Origin: Trematomus loennbergii
Taxonomy: Eukaryota; Chordata; Actinopteri; Perciformes; Nototheniidae
Direction: 5' to 3'
Assembly (NCBI GenBank): GCA_012861695.1
Contig: JAAOOA010000127.1
Span: 18,794,755-18,858,754, forward strand
Length of the DNA stretch: 64,000 nt
Below are positions 28,600 to 63,219 of this stretch, in pieces. The notes under the pieces were generated by a model that had not been told where the DNA came from, did not search any database, and saw only the letters and a list, made by a program, of their open reading frames with translations. Numbering within the stretch: the first letter of the stretch is position 1; each line of letters begins with the position of its first letter. Both the position numbers and the translations under genes were made by a program.

Positions 28600-31500
28600 C
28601 TGAAAAGAGAAGGGCAGTGAGGAGGGGGCTTCCGTTATGCATTTGAATGATACTGCTAGCTGTGGTCTTTCTTAAAAACAAAAGAGAAAATATGCGTTTG
28701 CCATCAGGAAAGTACTCTCTGAGCATACTGTATTAATTGTCTCCCTGTATCAACACACAGACCGAGATTCCATGCAGCATGTAAAATAGACATACGCTTT
28801 AACAAGTGCATACTATATTAAAGAAACATCAGTATATAATGAGAGCATCTGGAAGCATTCAGTGGGCATTCCTGTCTGCAAAAACACCATATTTCAAAAA
28901 GAAATATGGGAGGGCTTAAGACCACTGACCTTGCTATATGCCATGACCGATTATGTAAAATAAAACACATGCCTTTCCTGCAGAAGGGAAAAGTACCAGA
29001 ACAATAACAGAACATTGGTAAATGAAGAGGGGGTGCATCGAAGTGCAACGAAAGGTTGTTCTGAGCTCTCAGCAAGGTAATAATCAGACGACATATATTC
29101 TGCGCTCAACAATATCGGGAAAAAGAAAGGAGTAGAAGTAAGTGCCTGTGAGTCAGCTTGTTATTCTAGCTTCATCACAAAGCCTGGAAGCGCTCTCTGC
29201 TCTGTGCTGGCTTATTATGCTTTTGCTGAAGAGCCTGCTTTATCTCCCTCAGCAGGGCCTCCACACTCACCAGCACACTGATAAACAGCTGCCTGTTATT
29301 GCCCCACTGGGATGTGAAGGAGTTAGCATAAAGTTACTCCCCTCCTGTGCGCTGGATGTGTCACCACAAGGACTCCTGGCACACGAGAAGCTGTGGCCAT
29401 ATCTCAACCACTTAGGACTTTGGCTTTAAAGCTAATGGATGTGTGTGCTGTTCCCTGACTGGACGAGTGATGGAGCAGGAAGCTAAGCACTGCTTACAGG
29501 CTTACGGCGTAAAACTCAATGCTAACATGAAAACATGGGAAAAAGGAAGATAATCTATAGTAGCATGCACATATCTGAGCCTACCAGGAACCATAACACT
29601 ATTCAGAAACCAGTTACCAACTACATTTGGAGAAATATTGTCCTGTTTCATAAGCCTGCTCATTTGCTCAGTACATCAGAGAGTTGTCTTTCATAATCAT
29701 GAATTATCATCATAAGGTTGCCCATTAAGTTGCAGTGTTTTGGCCTACATGTGTTTATGAGTGTTCTCCCTGATTAACTGGCTGACAGCTGTTCAGATGA
29801 GAGTTATTTTGTGCTCTGCAGTGTTGAGCCCTGGGGATATAACTGATGACTCAGCAAGCAAAACTGCAGAAAATGCTATATTTATATAAATATAGTTGCA
29901 CTTACAGATAAAACAACTAGTTTTATTCATATTCACTCTTTATTTTTATTTGTATACTTATAATTCAGTTTTTATGAGCTGTACCATCAGTTTCTGAAAA
30001 ACTGAAAGTTCTGTGAATGTTTACACTTACAGTAGGATGTGATGTTGTGTTTACCATTGATGCTCATTTAAAAAAGGTATTCTTTTATAACCTTTTCATG
30101 TTGCTCCATGAGTTAAACTTTTTTCTAGCACTTACAAACAAGTGGCACTAAAGCAATTTTACTGAGAAGAGTAATATTAAAAGACACCTTTTTTTAAATG
30201 TTCCATTTTGGCTATAAAAGAAGACAAATGCTGTCAATTCCTATTATATCGAATTACTATTGAAGCGTTTGACAGCAGATGATGTGAAGAAAATACACCA
30301 CGTCACGGACTTCATATATGTGGATCAGTATTCCAAATAGATTAATTTATGTAGTTGGCAAGTATCATTTTGAGGATTTGTATTATTCGCTCAAAGATTC
30401 ACAAACGTTCTATCGTCACTGTAAAAGCTTTCACTCATGATGAAAATGCTGTTAAACACAACGGTTTTGATAAAGTATGAAAATCAACTGGCATATTTTC
30501 ACTGCCAACAACCAAAGAAAACATTTCTCTTTTCCGTAGCTCCCTCCTTCTTTTAAGTGACACATTACTTATGCCAGTCTGTATAATACCTCCTCTCAGT
30601 AGGTATCACATGTATGCTGCTAAATATAAACGCGATGGCATGCTGGATGTGTCGTTTAATACTTGGAAGGTTCAGGATTAAATATAGATGTAATCTCTAG
30701 CTCCAACTACGACTACAGTACATCCTCTGCATCTATTCCTCCCCCTCAGGACTCGCATGCCCAAAATGATATCTAATCCTTGCCATAGCAACAACATAAA
30801 AACTGAACTAAAATTGTGAAAATGCTTCCCCTCTAGTGCTGAAACGAGCCGGGAACATGCAAGTTGTCTAACAGACCGGGTCGCTACCACAGATAGATTC
30901 TGTTCAACAGATACACCTAAAATTGAACAACTATAATAATAGTTTCTGTCTGTATTTATATCGAGTTAACTGTTGTCCATTAGTATCTAAGCTTCATATT
31001 GCTCTGCAGGCTGCACTACAATAGAAAGTTAGCCTATAACTGTCATTGTGTTGTTTGTACACAGTATTATATCCCTTCGACTGTTCAGTCCATCAGGCTA
31101 GATTAAAACAAATGTGTCTTCTTTAATCCTTTGAGACCTGCTTCAGTGAAAAAAGCCTATTAATAAACCTGACTCAAACACTCAATATTTCATTTTTCTA
31201 CATCATTTTCAACTCTCTTCCTGCTCAATTATTGTCGAAAATCCTATGTTAGGCCATGACTGGAAGTGAGTCACTGAAGGCCTCCCCACAAACTGCAATC
31301 TTTTCATTCACAACTGTTTTTTTTTGTTTTGAAAGCAGCACAAATAAGGACACGGCGGATTTCCTCTTCTTGGCAGCTACCAGGCCAACTTCTCCATTGC
31401 ACTAATGTTTTTATGAGTCACCTCCATCAGGATGTTTTGCGATTATGACAGATTGATGATATTTTGTACCACTTGAGCCATAATGTTCCCAACATTTAAT

Positions 31501-32820
31501 TTCACCCTGAAGGAGCCAAGCACTTTGATTTTCTGAAAACATTACATTTCTGTATGTGCTCCAAGGGCTTCATTTAAAAATATTGCTACCTCTTGGTTGC
31601 ACCATTGATGGATAGAAATAAAACCGTAGTATCTAGGGAAACATTAGGGACTCGAATAAAATCTCAAATATTACGTTTATTTTGGTTCGCAAAACCAGTA
31701 TGTAAAGAACTGTCAGTTTTGACAAAACTGTTATTTGACAATAAATGTGTGATACAATATTTCAAAATGCTTTCTTGAATGAAATGAAATTCTATAAGCA
31801 ATGGGAGAAGTTTCAATTTTGTCATCCACACCTTTGAATATTTCATACATGAAGGTTTATTTTTTCTACATTTTGCCCCAAATAGCCATGCAGGATTTTG
31901 AAATGTATCTTTTAGATTTAGATTTAGCCTCTCTTTACACTGCATGCAATGTTGTGATGTGATGTGAAATCAAGGCCTTTGGCTTCTGCACTGAGCATCA
32001 CAGTGTTGTTGTAATGATGACCCCAGAGACAGAGGCAGGCTGCTGGACACTCAGGCTCTGCGGGGATTAAAGGGTTGTGCTAACAGCAGGAGGGCATGGA
32101 GGATGGGCAATTTGATCTGGAGAGGGAACCACCACCACATTTCACTCAGCATCTGTTCCCTCTTAGCCATAAAGAAAACCCCTCATCAGCCATTTGCATT
32201 CCTTATGTTTGACAGGGGAGACCCTGGCTGCTCAAAGAGGAAACCACACACGCCCAGGATAAATAGAGCAGAACGATGGAGGAGAAAATATCACAATGTG
32301 GTGCTAGAAAACATGCAAAAGAACCCTGCATTAAAAGCTTGCAACGTTGCATTTTATGCAATGCTTATATCTGGTCTACCACAAATCCAGCAAATGTGCC
32401 TTTAAAAAAACACAACTGACTGTAGCGGCCACAATACTACTGAGGGGGTTTCTCCTCTGTCCACATCACAAGAAGCCATCTTATGGAGCATCTACACAGA
32501 ATGCAATAAAAAGAGCCTCCATTACTTCTTTGTGATTAATTGACGCACAGTACATATAATAAATAACATTAAGCCTGCAATGCTCATTATAAAGCATTAC
32601 AATATTATTGCTAGACGACACAATAATATAATATGTTAACTGTGTCGGTCAGTAGTCAATCTTCCAACACGAAAATAATCAATCAAAGACCTCGTTTGAA
32701 CCGCTAACAGACACAATCACAAACAAGATGACAGTATATAAGAAATAATCGTGAAAAAGACCTTCATAAGCGTGCGGGCGTCGTTTGTTTTTATTCTTAG
32801 TAAAAGAAGAATCTACTCAC
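28600..32820 (-). other. dennd4a putative first intron
   Basis: The leader exon has an acceptor at 28600-28601 and a plausible donor (GTGAGTAG on minus) lies at 32813-32820. The 4.2 kb between them shows no coding exon that I can support. It is mostly AT-rich. It could hold enhancers, but nothing in the bases alone identifies one. Confidence 0.5.
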
Positions 32821-33070
32821 ATCGCGGTTAAAAGATGATCAGTCGAATATGAGCCTGCGTAGAAACAAACCCCAGGTTTCTGTTGTAGGAAATATTAATC
32901 CTCAGTGGTTGTTTTGACTATTTGTATCACTGTCTTAATGTTTTATCGTACAAAAATAAAATGTACAGAGGACTGGATGAATGCGAACAGCCTGTGTAGT
33001 CCCGAGCTGCGCTTTATCCAGACCTGCGCGGGTCACGTGACTGATTACAACCTCCACTGACGTCACTAAT
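32821..33070 (-). promoter_or_regulatory. putative dennd4a promoter and non-coding first exon
   Basis: This is a locally CpG-rich island in an AT-rich area. It holds a palindromic E-box GTCACGTGAC at 33032-33041 and a full CRE TGACGTCA at 33058-33065, 16 bp apart. A good splice donor facing dennd4a lies at 32819-32820 (minus GTGAGT). These features fit a TATA-less housekeeping promoter. The exact start site cannot be seen. Confidence 0.55.
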
Positions 33071-36000
33071 GACAAAGCTGACAGCTGTGACAAAAGTAAA
33101 ACAAACGTCTGAGATGTGAGGAAATGTTTTATGTGAAATAGTTTATAATGAGCAGCACGAATGCGTACAAGAGGAATAGGAAAACACATGTATAGAGTGT
33201 TCTCTTTAAAGCCTCATTATTATTATCATTATGGTTACCAAAGACTACCATTTTTATTATTAGGACTGTGATTATTTCTGTTGTTTATTTAACATTATTG
33301 TTATTATTATTGATATGATTATAGTTATTGTATTAATATATAACTCATCCCCAAAACATTGCTGCCCAAACACAAGGAATAGCATGTTATTTAAAAAAAT
33401 AAAAAAGCAAAGGAAGAATATTATCTTCATTTGATTAACGGTCGATTAAATGTATTTGTTTTGTATGTCATTTATTTTATTTTTCAGCTGATGTAACCTT
33501 AAAGATATTTAATTTAATTCCACACAAAAAATAAAACATCAGATCCCTACATCTGAGAAACTGGAATTCGCACATTTTGGGGTTGTTTGCATAAAAGATG
33601 ACTGAGTTACCTGGCTTTTTATCTGTTTTCTGGCATTTGACAATCACAGTGAAATTACCTTAACATTACTGAATTGTATATGAACAGGTTAATCTCTATC
33701 TATCTATTAAACATGTGAGAAGTGCAGAGAATAAAAAAAACACATAAACAATTGTATTTGTTAACTTTGAAGAAATGCTTTAACTTTTTCTGACAGTAAC
33801 TGCAGTCAGCAGACACAATGTCTCATTTTTGGACGGGCTGAACTGATGCAGAGGAGTGAGAGTGCCTGATGTGGCTAACATGGCCTATTGAATTGCCCTC
33901 TGCTGCCCTTCTGTGGTGATCCCCAAGACATACAGTTCTGTTGAAATGTACGCTTGTCCATATTTGTGTACCGGAAGATTGCAGGTCTTGCTGTGTAATA
34001 TTTGATGTTGTAATTATCTTTATGATAATGAAACCAACAGGGTTTTGACATTGTAGGTTTGTTGTCATGAGAGTCACATAAGTTTGAAAGTAAAAGATTG
34101 CTTGGATGAAAAAATAGGATATAAGAGAGGCAGAGTTAAATACATCTAATGTTACCATCACACTGTGCACTGTTTGCCTCTTTTCAGTTGAGAAGATTTG
34201 TTGAAGAAAAAAAGGAAAAATATGAATCTAATGTGTTTTTGAATGAAAAACCTGAATACTTCAAGCTGATTGCCTAGCTCTTCAGCAGCAACAGGCAGTG
34301 TCAGTGGTTTTCATTTATCTGTCTGAGATGTAATCATACACAGATTGAAATCTGACTACAGTCAAGGTTATCTGTGCAGAAAGGGGAACAAAATCATCAT
34401 CTGCCTCCCAGGCTTTCTCATCACACAGGGATGTTGCCTTGCATTCAGATATATGTGTTCACAGGAGAGAGGCAAGGTGCTGAATCTCTGAAATGAAGTG
34501 AGTTCAAACTAATTATACCTGCAGTTTATACCAGATTGTATTATGTACTAATACAATTACTTCCATGTAGACCAAACAGAGCCACTTCATCTTTTATTGA
34601 TGGCATCATCGGTGGATTAAACCATCCATTTCCATTGTTGTTTTAAAATAATATTCACATTACAATAATCCTTCCAAAGGGACTTCCAATAGGGGTTAGG
34701 GGGACAAAATCCTCTTTCTGTGCTGAAATACATTTAAAAGTTAATCTGGAGGAAATGTGAGGCTTTAGTAGTCTGAGTTAGAAAAAAGAGGAGGGTGTCT
34801 TCTTGGTTAAAGTATTTTCCCTCATTAGTGTTATCACTTGAAGGGATGGAAACCAAAAAAGGGAATTTAATATTAAAAACAATACATCTTACTTCAACTG
34901 TAAAAGCCTCATATAAACTTCAGATAGATTTTGAAAGTGTGGATTGTGTCCCCTATCACTAAGAAGCAATTAAGTGAGGGAACTTGATGGAATGTCTAAT
35001 ATGGGAATGTCTATTAAATATCGAGTTTTAATTTGGGCAACTGACTATTGTTCTAGGCATAACATGTGGTCATAATTACATTTCATATTATTGTCAGTCA
35101 AGATCCCTGACTTTATAGGAACTGCAAAGTACAATGGTTACTGTATAAAACATGAGCCTGAAGTCATTTCATCGGGCAGAAACATGAATATATGTCACAT
35201 CACTTGACTTGTTTTGCAGGAGCAATAAATCAAAACACAGTCAGCTCCTGTGGGCGTTCCACTCCATCAAATAACAAGGAGAATTTAAAAAAATGGCCCC
35301 GGTGAAGAAGGCTTGTCAATACACTTCTGCTGTCAAAGGTGGGAAACTGAGCATACATGGGAACAGCCATAGTGAGACTAAAAATAGCAAAGAGAAGGAG
35401 TATTTTTAAGCTTAACAGAGTCATCTGAACAGAGAATCTTTACTGGTACAGCACCTTCTGTTTTATCTCAGGAAACTCAGAAAGGGGGCTACATGGAGAA
35501 ATACAGAACTAGTTGTGCAAGGGGTTATTATGAGATTTAAAGAAGACCAATACTGTGACAGCTTTACTGTCTGTCGCACGGAAATACAATCAGTCATCTT
35601 TAAGGTGTAAGCCAGCATGTCAATTTTTATGATTAATAAAGACATTATGATTTATAGACAGTCAATATCCCTGATGAAAATTACAAAAGAAATGACCGTA
35701 TTGCAGCTTGATGTAACTAGCAGAAAATACAAAAACCTCGACACAATGCAGATAATAATGTCATGCAAGCCCCACCAGTATGACAAGCCTCCTGCATTTT
35801 TGTTGTTGTTATTCTATACCCAAAGGTCGTGTAAGAAACCGTTATGCCAGACTGGTTCACCATTTCATGAATAATTAATCTTGTAGACTCATCCATAAAA
35901 GCTTGACTCCTGTATTCAAGTTTAACCGTGGCCTTGTAAAAAAAAGATGTTGGTTAAGTTCCTCTCAGTGTCCTATAGGCCTCTTTCATTACATTTGCAA

Positions 36001-36312
36001 AACAGTCATATAATCAAGGATTTACTTAAATGTTTCCATTTCATATTGTGTTGTCTATGCATTGCAAACCTACTTGAATAATCTTTCAATTAGACGTTGC
36101 TATTTGTACAAACTCTGCCATGTGCTTTATTTCCTTGAAAAGTTGCCTTTGTAATAGATTAACAAGATATTTGAGCTATTGGTAGACAGATTTCAGAAAT
36201 AATCATTTGATTAAAAGTTTTAAAAGCCCTTATCTTAGATTTCAGTCCATCAACTGCATATTTTGTTTATTCTTATGTTGCTGTCTCCTAACATGTGAAC
36301 ATTATGAAACAC
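33071..36312. other. gene-poor spacer between dennd4a and the tRNA gene
   Basis: AT-rich sequence with no supported exon on either strand. I looked specifically for RAB11A-type P-loop (GDSGVGKSN) and DTAGQE coding sequence and did not find it. Confidence 0.5.
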
Positions 36313-36384
36313 AGGTCCTACCGAGATTTGAACTCGGATCGCTGGATTCAGAGTCCAGAGTGCTAACCATTACACCATAGAACC
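36313..36384 (-). tRNA. tRNA-Gln (anticodon CTG)
   Basis: The reverse complement folds as a full tRNA. The acceptor stem pairs GGTTCTA with TAGGACC, with one T-G wobble. The D arm has GTGTAATGGTTAGCAC. The anticodon stem CTGGA/TCCAG encloses loop CTCTGAA, anticodon CTG, reading CAG. The T arm is CGAGTTCAAATCTCG and the discriminator base is T. There is no intron. Box A and box B are intact. A T-rich run for RNA polymerase III termination is not obvious immediately downstream on the minus strand. Confidence 0.92.
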
Positions 36385-37029
36385 GCTGTGCACGTAGTCT
36401 TGTGTTGTTACATAATCTAGTTACATTACTTTAATGGTTTGGTCTTTATAAGTGTCTGGATATAATTAGCTGTGATTTTATTTTAGAGGCGAACATCGAT
36501 GAGCACACATACAAAAATAAAACTCACTGTTAGTTGCATTTCTTCACCCATTCGCACACGTGCAGTCATCGTGGCTGCTCCCTGGTGGCCAACAGGAAGA
36601 ATAGCAGCGTTTAACTTAACATATTTCCCTTTTCCGTTTGTGCGAGTTTAGTCATTTCCAATAACTCTTTGCATGAGTTTTATTTTCCACGAGTAAGTAC
36701 CAATGATTAATGATATCCGTTTTAATTAGGGGTTTCATAATGTGGGCACTGTGAAGCCATTTGACTTTGAACCGCCATTATTGCTATATGCAGTCTGTAG
36801 GGCAGTAGGCCTGCAGGCAACACTTAATATATGTAGGACTAAATGTTGACCCAGTTCGTCATATGACATGATATTGGATACAATTTTGGCTTCATAGTGG
36901 GTAAACAATTCAAACTTAAATCAGTGAAACAATAACAAAAAAACTTCCACTTGGCCAATGTCATGATAGATCCAATAACTGATTTAAATATGAATATTTT
37001 ACAAGCATTTTTGTGCATTAAGTCTATTG

Positions 37030-37105
37030 CTTGAATTTCCTTGCGTTAAGTGAATTGCCTTGTGTTGAAAGGTGCTCTATAAATAAACTTGCCATGCCTT
37101 GCTCA
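37030..37105 (+). repeat. LINE 3'-tail relic
   Basis: 'gaaaggtgctctataaataaacttgccatgccttgc' is the typical 3' end of a fish non-LTR element with a short tandem tail. A related, more decayed end is at 38205-38280. Confidence 0.6.
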
Positions 37106-38204
37106 TTCTTCAAAAATGATGACTACACATGTGAATCACAATAAAACACCACTTTAGATAAAAAAAAGAAAGAAGAAATGTCATTAAAATGTCTGTCTTA
37201 GCTTTAAACCAATCTGGAAACGACCAAAGTGTCCTCACATGGTCTTACTGACCTCTATAAGGATTTAGAATATATTTTGTCCATAAAATGTTCTAGGCTT
37301 ACTTTTAAAGAGCGTATTTGTGTGGAGTTATGTGTGTCAAGGTACATTTTGATCTGTATTGGGGAGCAGTAGACACGAAAGAAGTGAAAATGATCAGCCT
37401 GTCTGGGATGAATACTGATTATGCATTAAGAGTGGCTAAAGATCCAGCTCTGGTGTGATGGATCCTCACAGTTCCTGTAGTCGGACGTGACTGCAATAAA
37501 GATCTGCAGCTGAGCTCTGCTATGGACTCATCCACAGCAGAGTGCAGTCAAATGGTACACGTTTAAATAAAAGCTTTAATAAACGGAGCAAAGATTCCTG
37601 ATGGAAGTAATTAATCTGCAAAATATAAACTTTAACAGAGGTATATGTGCTGTAGAATGTATTATATTCCCTGAAATGTATACCACCCTGGCTTTAAACA
37701 TCCTGCTTCAGGCTGAAGTGAAAGTGACAGGTTATCCAGCAGCAGTGTGGTCAGCATACAGGTGCAGCCTCTTGAGAAAAAACCAAAGGGGCAACTCTGT
37801 CAGAGCATTTGGAGGTATGGCTTCTTCCCACAGGCAGCCTCTGTGAGAAACAGCTTTGGCTAAAAGATATAGCTGACAGGCTGACTGCAGCAGAACGGAT
37901 TATGCCCAAGGCCTGCATTAGTGAGGCAAAGTCCTGCAGTTCTTCTTGCCCCTGCAATATTTTACAACATTTTAATAATCAGCCTGGAGACAGTGGTACT
38001 GCGAAATGATAGATTGTCCTCGTTGTTTTATTCAATGTGTCGCGTCTATGCCCACCAATACTGAGTCTCCTCGGTCGTGGTCTGAAAAGAAACGTGGCCT
38101 CTTGTTGCTAAGGTTGGTTGTTGTGCTGCAGCTTAATTATGCTATTTTTGGTAGACATTTATTTATCAAATTTTCTGTACATGTTACTTGTTGCTTTATG
38201 CATT

Positions 38205-38280
38205 TGACTGTGAAAGCGGTGATCTTATTTCATGAAAAGTACAATACAAATACAATTGCCTTGCCTTGTTGCACCAGTCA
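38205..38280 (+). repeat. LINE 3'-tail relic, degraded
   Basis: 'catgaaaagtacaatacaaatacaattgccttgccttg' resembles the tail at 37030-37105. No coding part remains. Confidence 0.45.
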
Positions 38281-40205
38281 ACATGACAGTTGAATATTGT
38301 TAGCTTTTGTACATATGTGAATATTGATTTAATTAAGTTAAACAAACATTGTATAACTTAATTATTCCATGCATCACACTGAAATCAGAATAGGAATAGA
38401 AGAAACTTGTCTTTTCCACTGTTAGGATTACATTTATAAAAGTATTGTGTGTAAGAAAAGGGAACAAATTCTGCTCGTGTCGATGAGAATCTATTAGGAA
38501 ATACAACTTCATAATAACAATGAGTCAACGCTCCAAAAATCCCTTTTTTTCTCCTTTCTTTCACAGAGAGCACATCAGCAGCTCCCCAGCAGCAGTACCT
38601 GCTTTCGAACATGAGTAGTTGTTTAAGCACCTTTTTAACAGGAAGTCATGCCGAGATCAATTTGATTTTCACACAGCTTGAGCTTTTCACCTCCAGTATG
38701 TGCCCCTTAAACTGACATATAATAATTTAAATTATAGCTCTGTTCTGATGCCGTTCTCTAGGCTCCCTCTCAACTGTGAGAAACCCCATTCGTTGTTGGA
38801 AGGGTGTTCAACAAGCTGACAAATAATATAAAAACCTCTCTTGAAGTGCTCACCCGCTGACCCCACCTCTTCAGGCCTCTCTCTCCTTTCAGCTCTCTCT
38901 GAAGTACTCAGTTTTATTTGGTCCATTAGCTTCTTGACTCACTGGCTGCATTTCCTTTCAGTGGGCATCACTCAGGGCTTGTTGGCTGTCAGCTGGGCAT
39001 GTCCATCATCCGACGAGCTCTGGACAATTGCTTACTACAACTAAAGAACTCCTATACTTTAGTAAGCAGTTCACTTTAACTCCTAACAGGTCCCATACAA
39101 TGTCATATTTCAAAACAGCTTTCTTTATAGTTATCCACAGTGTTGCTGTTTACCACAACACGTTGTTTGTACTGCTTCAGATGCTTGTTTAATAATGATA
39201 ATGTATGCAGTGTTGGTGTTGTGGATGATGAACTACCTGAGTCAGAAGTTCCTGTTAGACAGGAAGTTGAAGATGAACTTTATACCTAACAAACACACAT
39301 GTTGTCCTTGCAGACCTCCAGTGACTCTACTCCTCAGCTAGCTGCAGTGGAAAAGGTTCCTTACTGAATAAAGTGACCCTGAAGTATTTTGAAAGCAGCA
39401 ATTATGAAAGCTGGTTGAATTTTCTCTAAATGCTAAGAAAAGGTGATTCAATGCTTCCTTTCTTCATTCCTTTAGCAAAGGCAAAATGGAACATCCTTAT
39501 CAAAAATGAAGATGAGTTCAATCGTGCAAAAGAAAGTGCTGAATGTGAATACCAGGTTTATTAGAAATGCAACATTAGTGACTGATTTTCTGAAGCAGTA
39601 TTTAGATCGGTTAACTTAATAAAGCAAAACCACAGTGTAAAAATACTGCTTCACAAGTTTAAGTCCTGCATTGAAAACTCAAATACTTGAATACATTTAC
39701 CAGCCAGAAATGATCAAAGTATACAAAGTAAAGCTTCTCATTGTGTTGGAAAAATGACCCTCCTTTATATGTATTATATATTTTGATTAATAGAATAACA
39801 GGTAAGCAGCTTTTTTTTTTAGGAGGTAGCGAGTCAAGGTGGAGATTATTGTAACTTCTTTATGTAAGGATGGGTAGTTATAAAACTATACATCGTGTTT
39901 TTATTTATTATCTTATTGTATATACAAAAACTGTTAGAGAGAAACAAAATGCCATCATAAAAAAATCTATATCAAATATTTCAAACAATAACATGTTAAA
40001 TTCACAAGTTGTACATCATGGTGAGGCCTTTAATTTATGAATGAAATAGTTGTCACTCCTCTGAAAAAGCTTATTAAACATGAGAGCACATCGACGAAAT
40101 GTCTCTTCTTTCATCCTTGAGATGTTTAACAAGAACAATGGGTATCCATGATTTTCCTCACCTGTAGACTTTTGACAACAGTTTGGTACCCAGTAGCGGA
40201 CTTAA

Positions 40206-40585
40206 AGGTAGGGTAGGTAAGTTTGAGAAACCGGCTCGAGATACACTTTTTGTTATATTCCATGGAATGCTCTTAACATCCCGATAGCAATGAATATCTT
40301 AAGTGCTTTGACAAAAAATCCATAAAAAATGTCATCTGTGGAAGCCGTAATACTGTAAAAAGTACGACCAATAATTTTAGCCGGCCCGGCTAAAATAACT
40401 GGATGGCCTACCTGCCTGTCAGCCTTCCATCTGTGCACAAACTTATCTCGTGCCCTCATTGGTCATGTGCGCGTTCGTGTGTGTTGGAGGAGGGGCTCTA
40501 TAAGGAAGTGGCAGATTTTCTCCGGTTGTGTATTTTCAAATTCTAGCGATCTCGAGCCGGTTTCTCAAACTTACCTACCCCACCT
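40206..40585 (-). mobile_element. MITE, copy 2, inverted relative to copy 1
   Basis: A 380-bp element, the reverse complement of 671-1051 apart from scattered substitutions. It has the same AGGTAGGGTAGGTAAG ends and TTAA on both sides (40202-40205 and 40586-40589). The open frame inside it is a by-product of the repeat, not a gene. Confidence 0.88.
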
Positions 40586-41490
40586 TTAAGTAAAATGTCT
40601 AATTTGTTAGAGTTCAATTCTTCATTCATCAGTCCTGTCACCATTCATACCCCAGACATTTTAATATTAACAGCAACAGATGAAAAGAGACATCCTGTCT
40701 AACACTGACACGAGAACCTGACCAAACCAGGTGTCTGATGGCAGAATAGGCTTTTAATTTGAAACTTAAGTACCAAAACAACAAGCAGCATTGATATGAC
40801 AGCAATTGGAAAAAAGTTCCTCAAAGGAAAAACAGTCACGTAAAATATGATCCACTGTCACCACACTGGTCAAAGATGTCATAATGTCCAGCACTAATGA
40901 AACGCCTGGGCATCGATTGTCAACATGTTATTGCTTCTACAGAAATGGAATTCACATAGTGAATGAATAAATTCAGTTCAATAATATATACGTTAATTTG
41001 CCTGATACAAACATAAATGATTTCAGAAATGGACTTTTTACATACAGTACAGAGTGGTTCCCTTTGTAAATACTGCACAGGATATCGTGGGTCTTGAATT
41101 GGTCAGCTGCAACTTTATATTTAATTTACAATCTGACAGAGAGAAAGAACATTTTTAATAACTTCAAAAACACACGAAATGACACTGATCATCTCACAAG
41201 AAGATACATTGTGTGTTATCTACATCAGTGGGTATCCATTATCTGATCATGCTCATCTTTTTTTTAACTCTAGTGTCACATTAATAAAAAGTCACCATCA
41301 CTAATATAAATAAATAAATAAGCCCATTAGCTTTATAAATACAAAACATAAAAGGTAAAAGCAATCCCTTCTTAACACCCAATATTTAAAAAATGTAAAC
41401 TAAGACATTTGCAAGAAGAAAATGCTTTCACATAAAAACAACACAATATCTGATCACTTCATCAGTGAGGGGGGGAACTCATAGTTACTG

Positions 41491-42149
41491 TTTTTATTTT
41501 CATTTATTTATTTAATTTCCTGCTGGATTTCTGTCCTCTTCTTTTTGACTCAACCATTCTCCCCTCAGAGCAGACCATAATCCCTCCATGTCAGCTGCAT
41601 GTGATCTGCAGCTTCTGCACACAGTGGCACTTCATAAACTCTGATGTGTATGTAGTAAATCTCACCCGTTTTAAAATAGTCAAGGTTAGTATATATACCT
41701 TCCTTTCCTGTGGAGAAAATCACTGCTGTTTAGGGCGCATTATAAACACTTGGTTGCCCTTGAATAGTAACCGTATATCATGGGGTAGAAATGAGCGTGA
41801 GGATGTCTGTCTCCCTGTAAATAATCTGTCCGCCCAGTCCATGTACGCTGCTGTACGGAACCATCATGTTCCACTTCAGGAGGTCCATAAAGAGGCCGGG
41901 CTGCAGTTTGAGTGATCAGTTCTATAGGAAAATAAAATGGTTGAATGGTCGCTGGTGTGTGGGACATTCTTTCCTCCACTTCCTCCAACAAATGTGAGTG
42001 AAGGAGCCAAAGAGAGTAGGGTCCAGAAGAGCTGTGGCTGTCCCTCCATCTCAACATATCAACATCTCAGTATCTAATTGAACACACTCGGAGACAGAGG
42101 GAGGGCCGATTGCCGCTCCCTGTGAGCCGGGGCGGGGTGGTCTTGCCCT
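41491..42149 (-). other. probable megf11 3' UTR
   Basis: It lies directly after the megf11 stop. Several minus-strand AATAAA motifs (TTTATT on plus) cluster at 41493-41514 and are candidate poly(A) signals. The 105-codon frame inside it has no recognisable domain. Confidence 0.45.

Positions 42150-63219
<21,070 letters not shown>

Larger units (their letters stand above)
36385..41490. other. spacer between tRNA-Gln and megf11
   Basis: No supported gene. It contains two LINE-tail relics (37030-37105 and 38205-38280) and the second MITE copy (40206-40585). The small open frames here are short, lack family features and are not retained. Confidence 0.5.

Noticed and set aside
32103..32405. 100-codon plus-strand frame
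   Set aside because: No recognisable family and no splice context; it lies in the dennd4a first intron.
37601..38293. Cluster of short plus-strand frames in the spacer
   Set aside because: Short, overlapping, low-complexity and partly LINE tail; no evidence of a gene.
40253..40459. 68-codon minus-strand frame
   Set aside because: It lies wholly inside the MITE; the matching region of the other copy does not keep it as a gene.
41740..42057. 105-codon minus-strand frame after the megf11 stop
   Set aside because: No domain, no splice evidence, and position fits the 3' UTR. An alternative last exon cannot be excluded.
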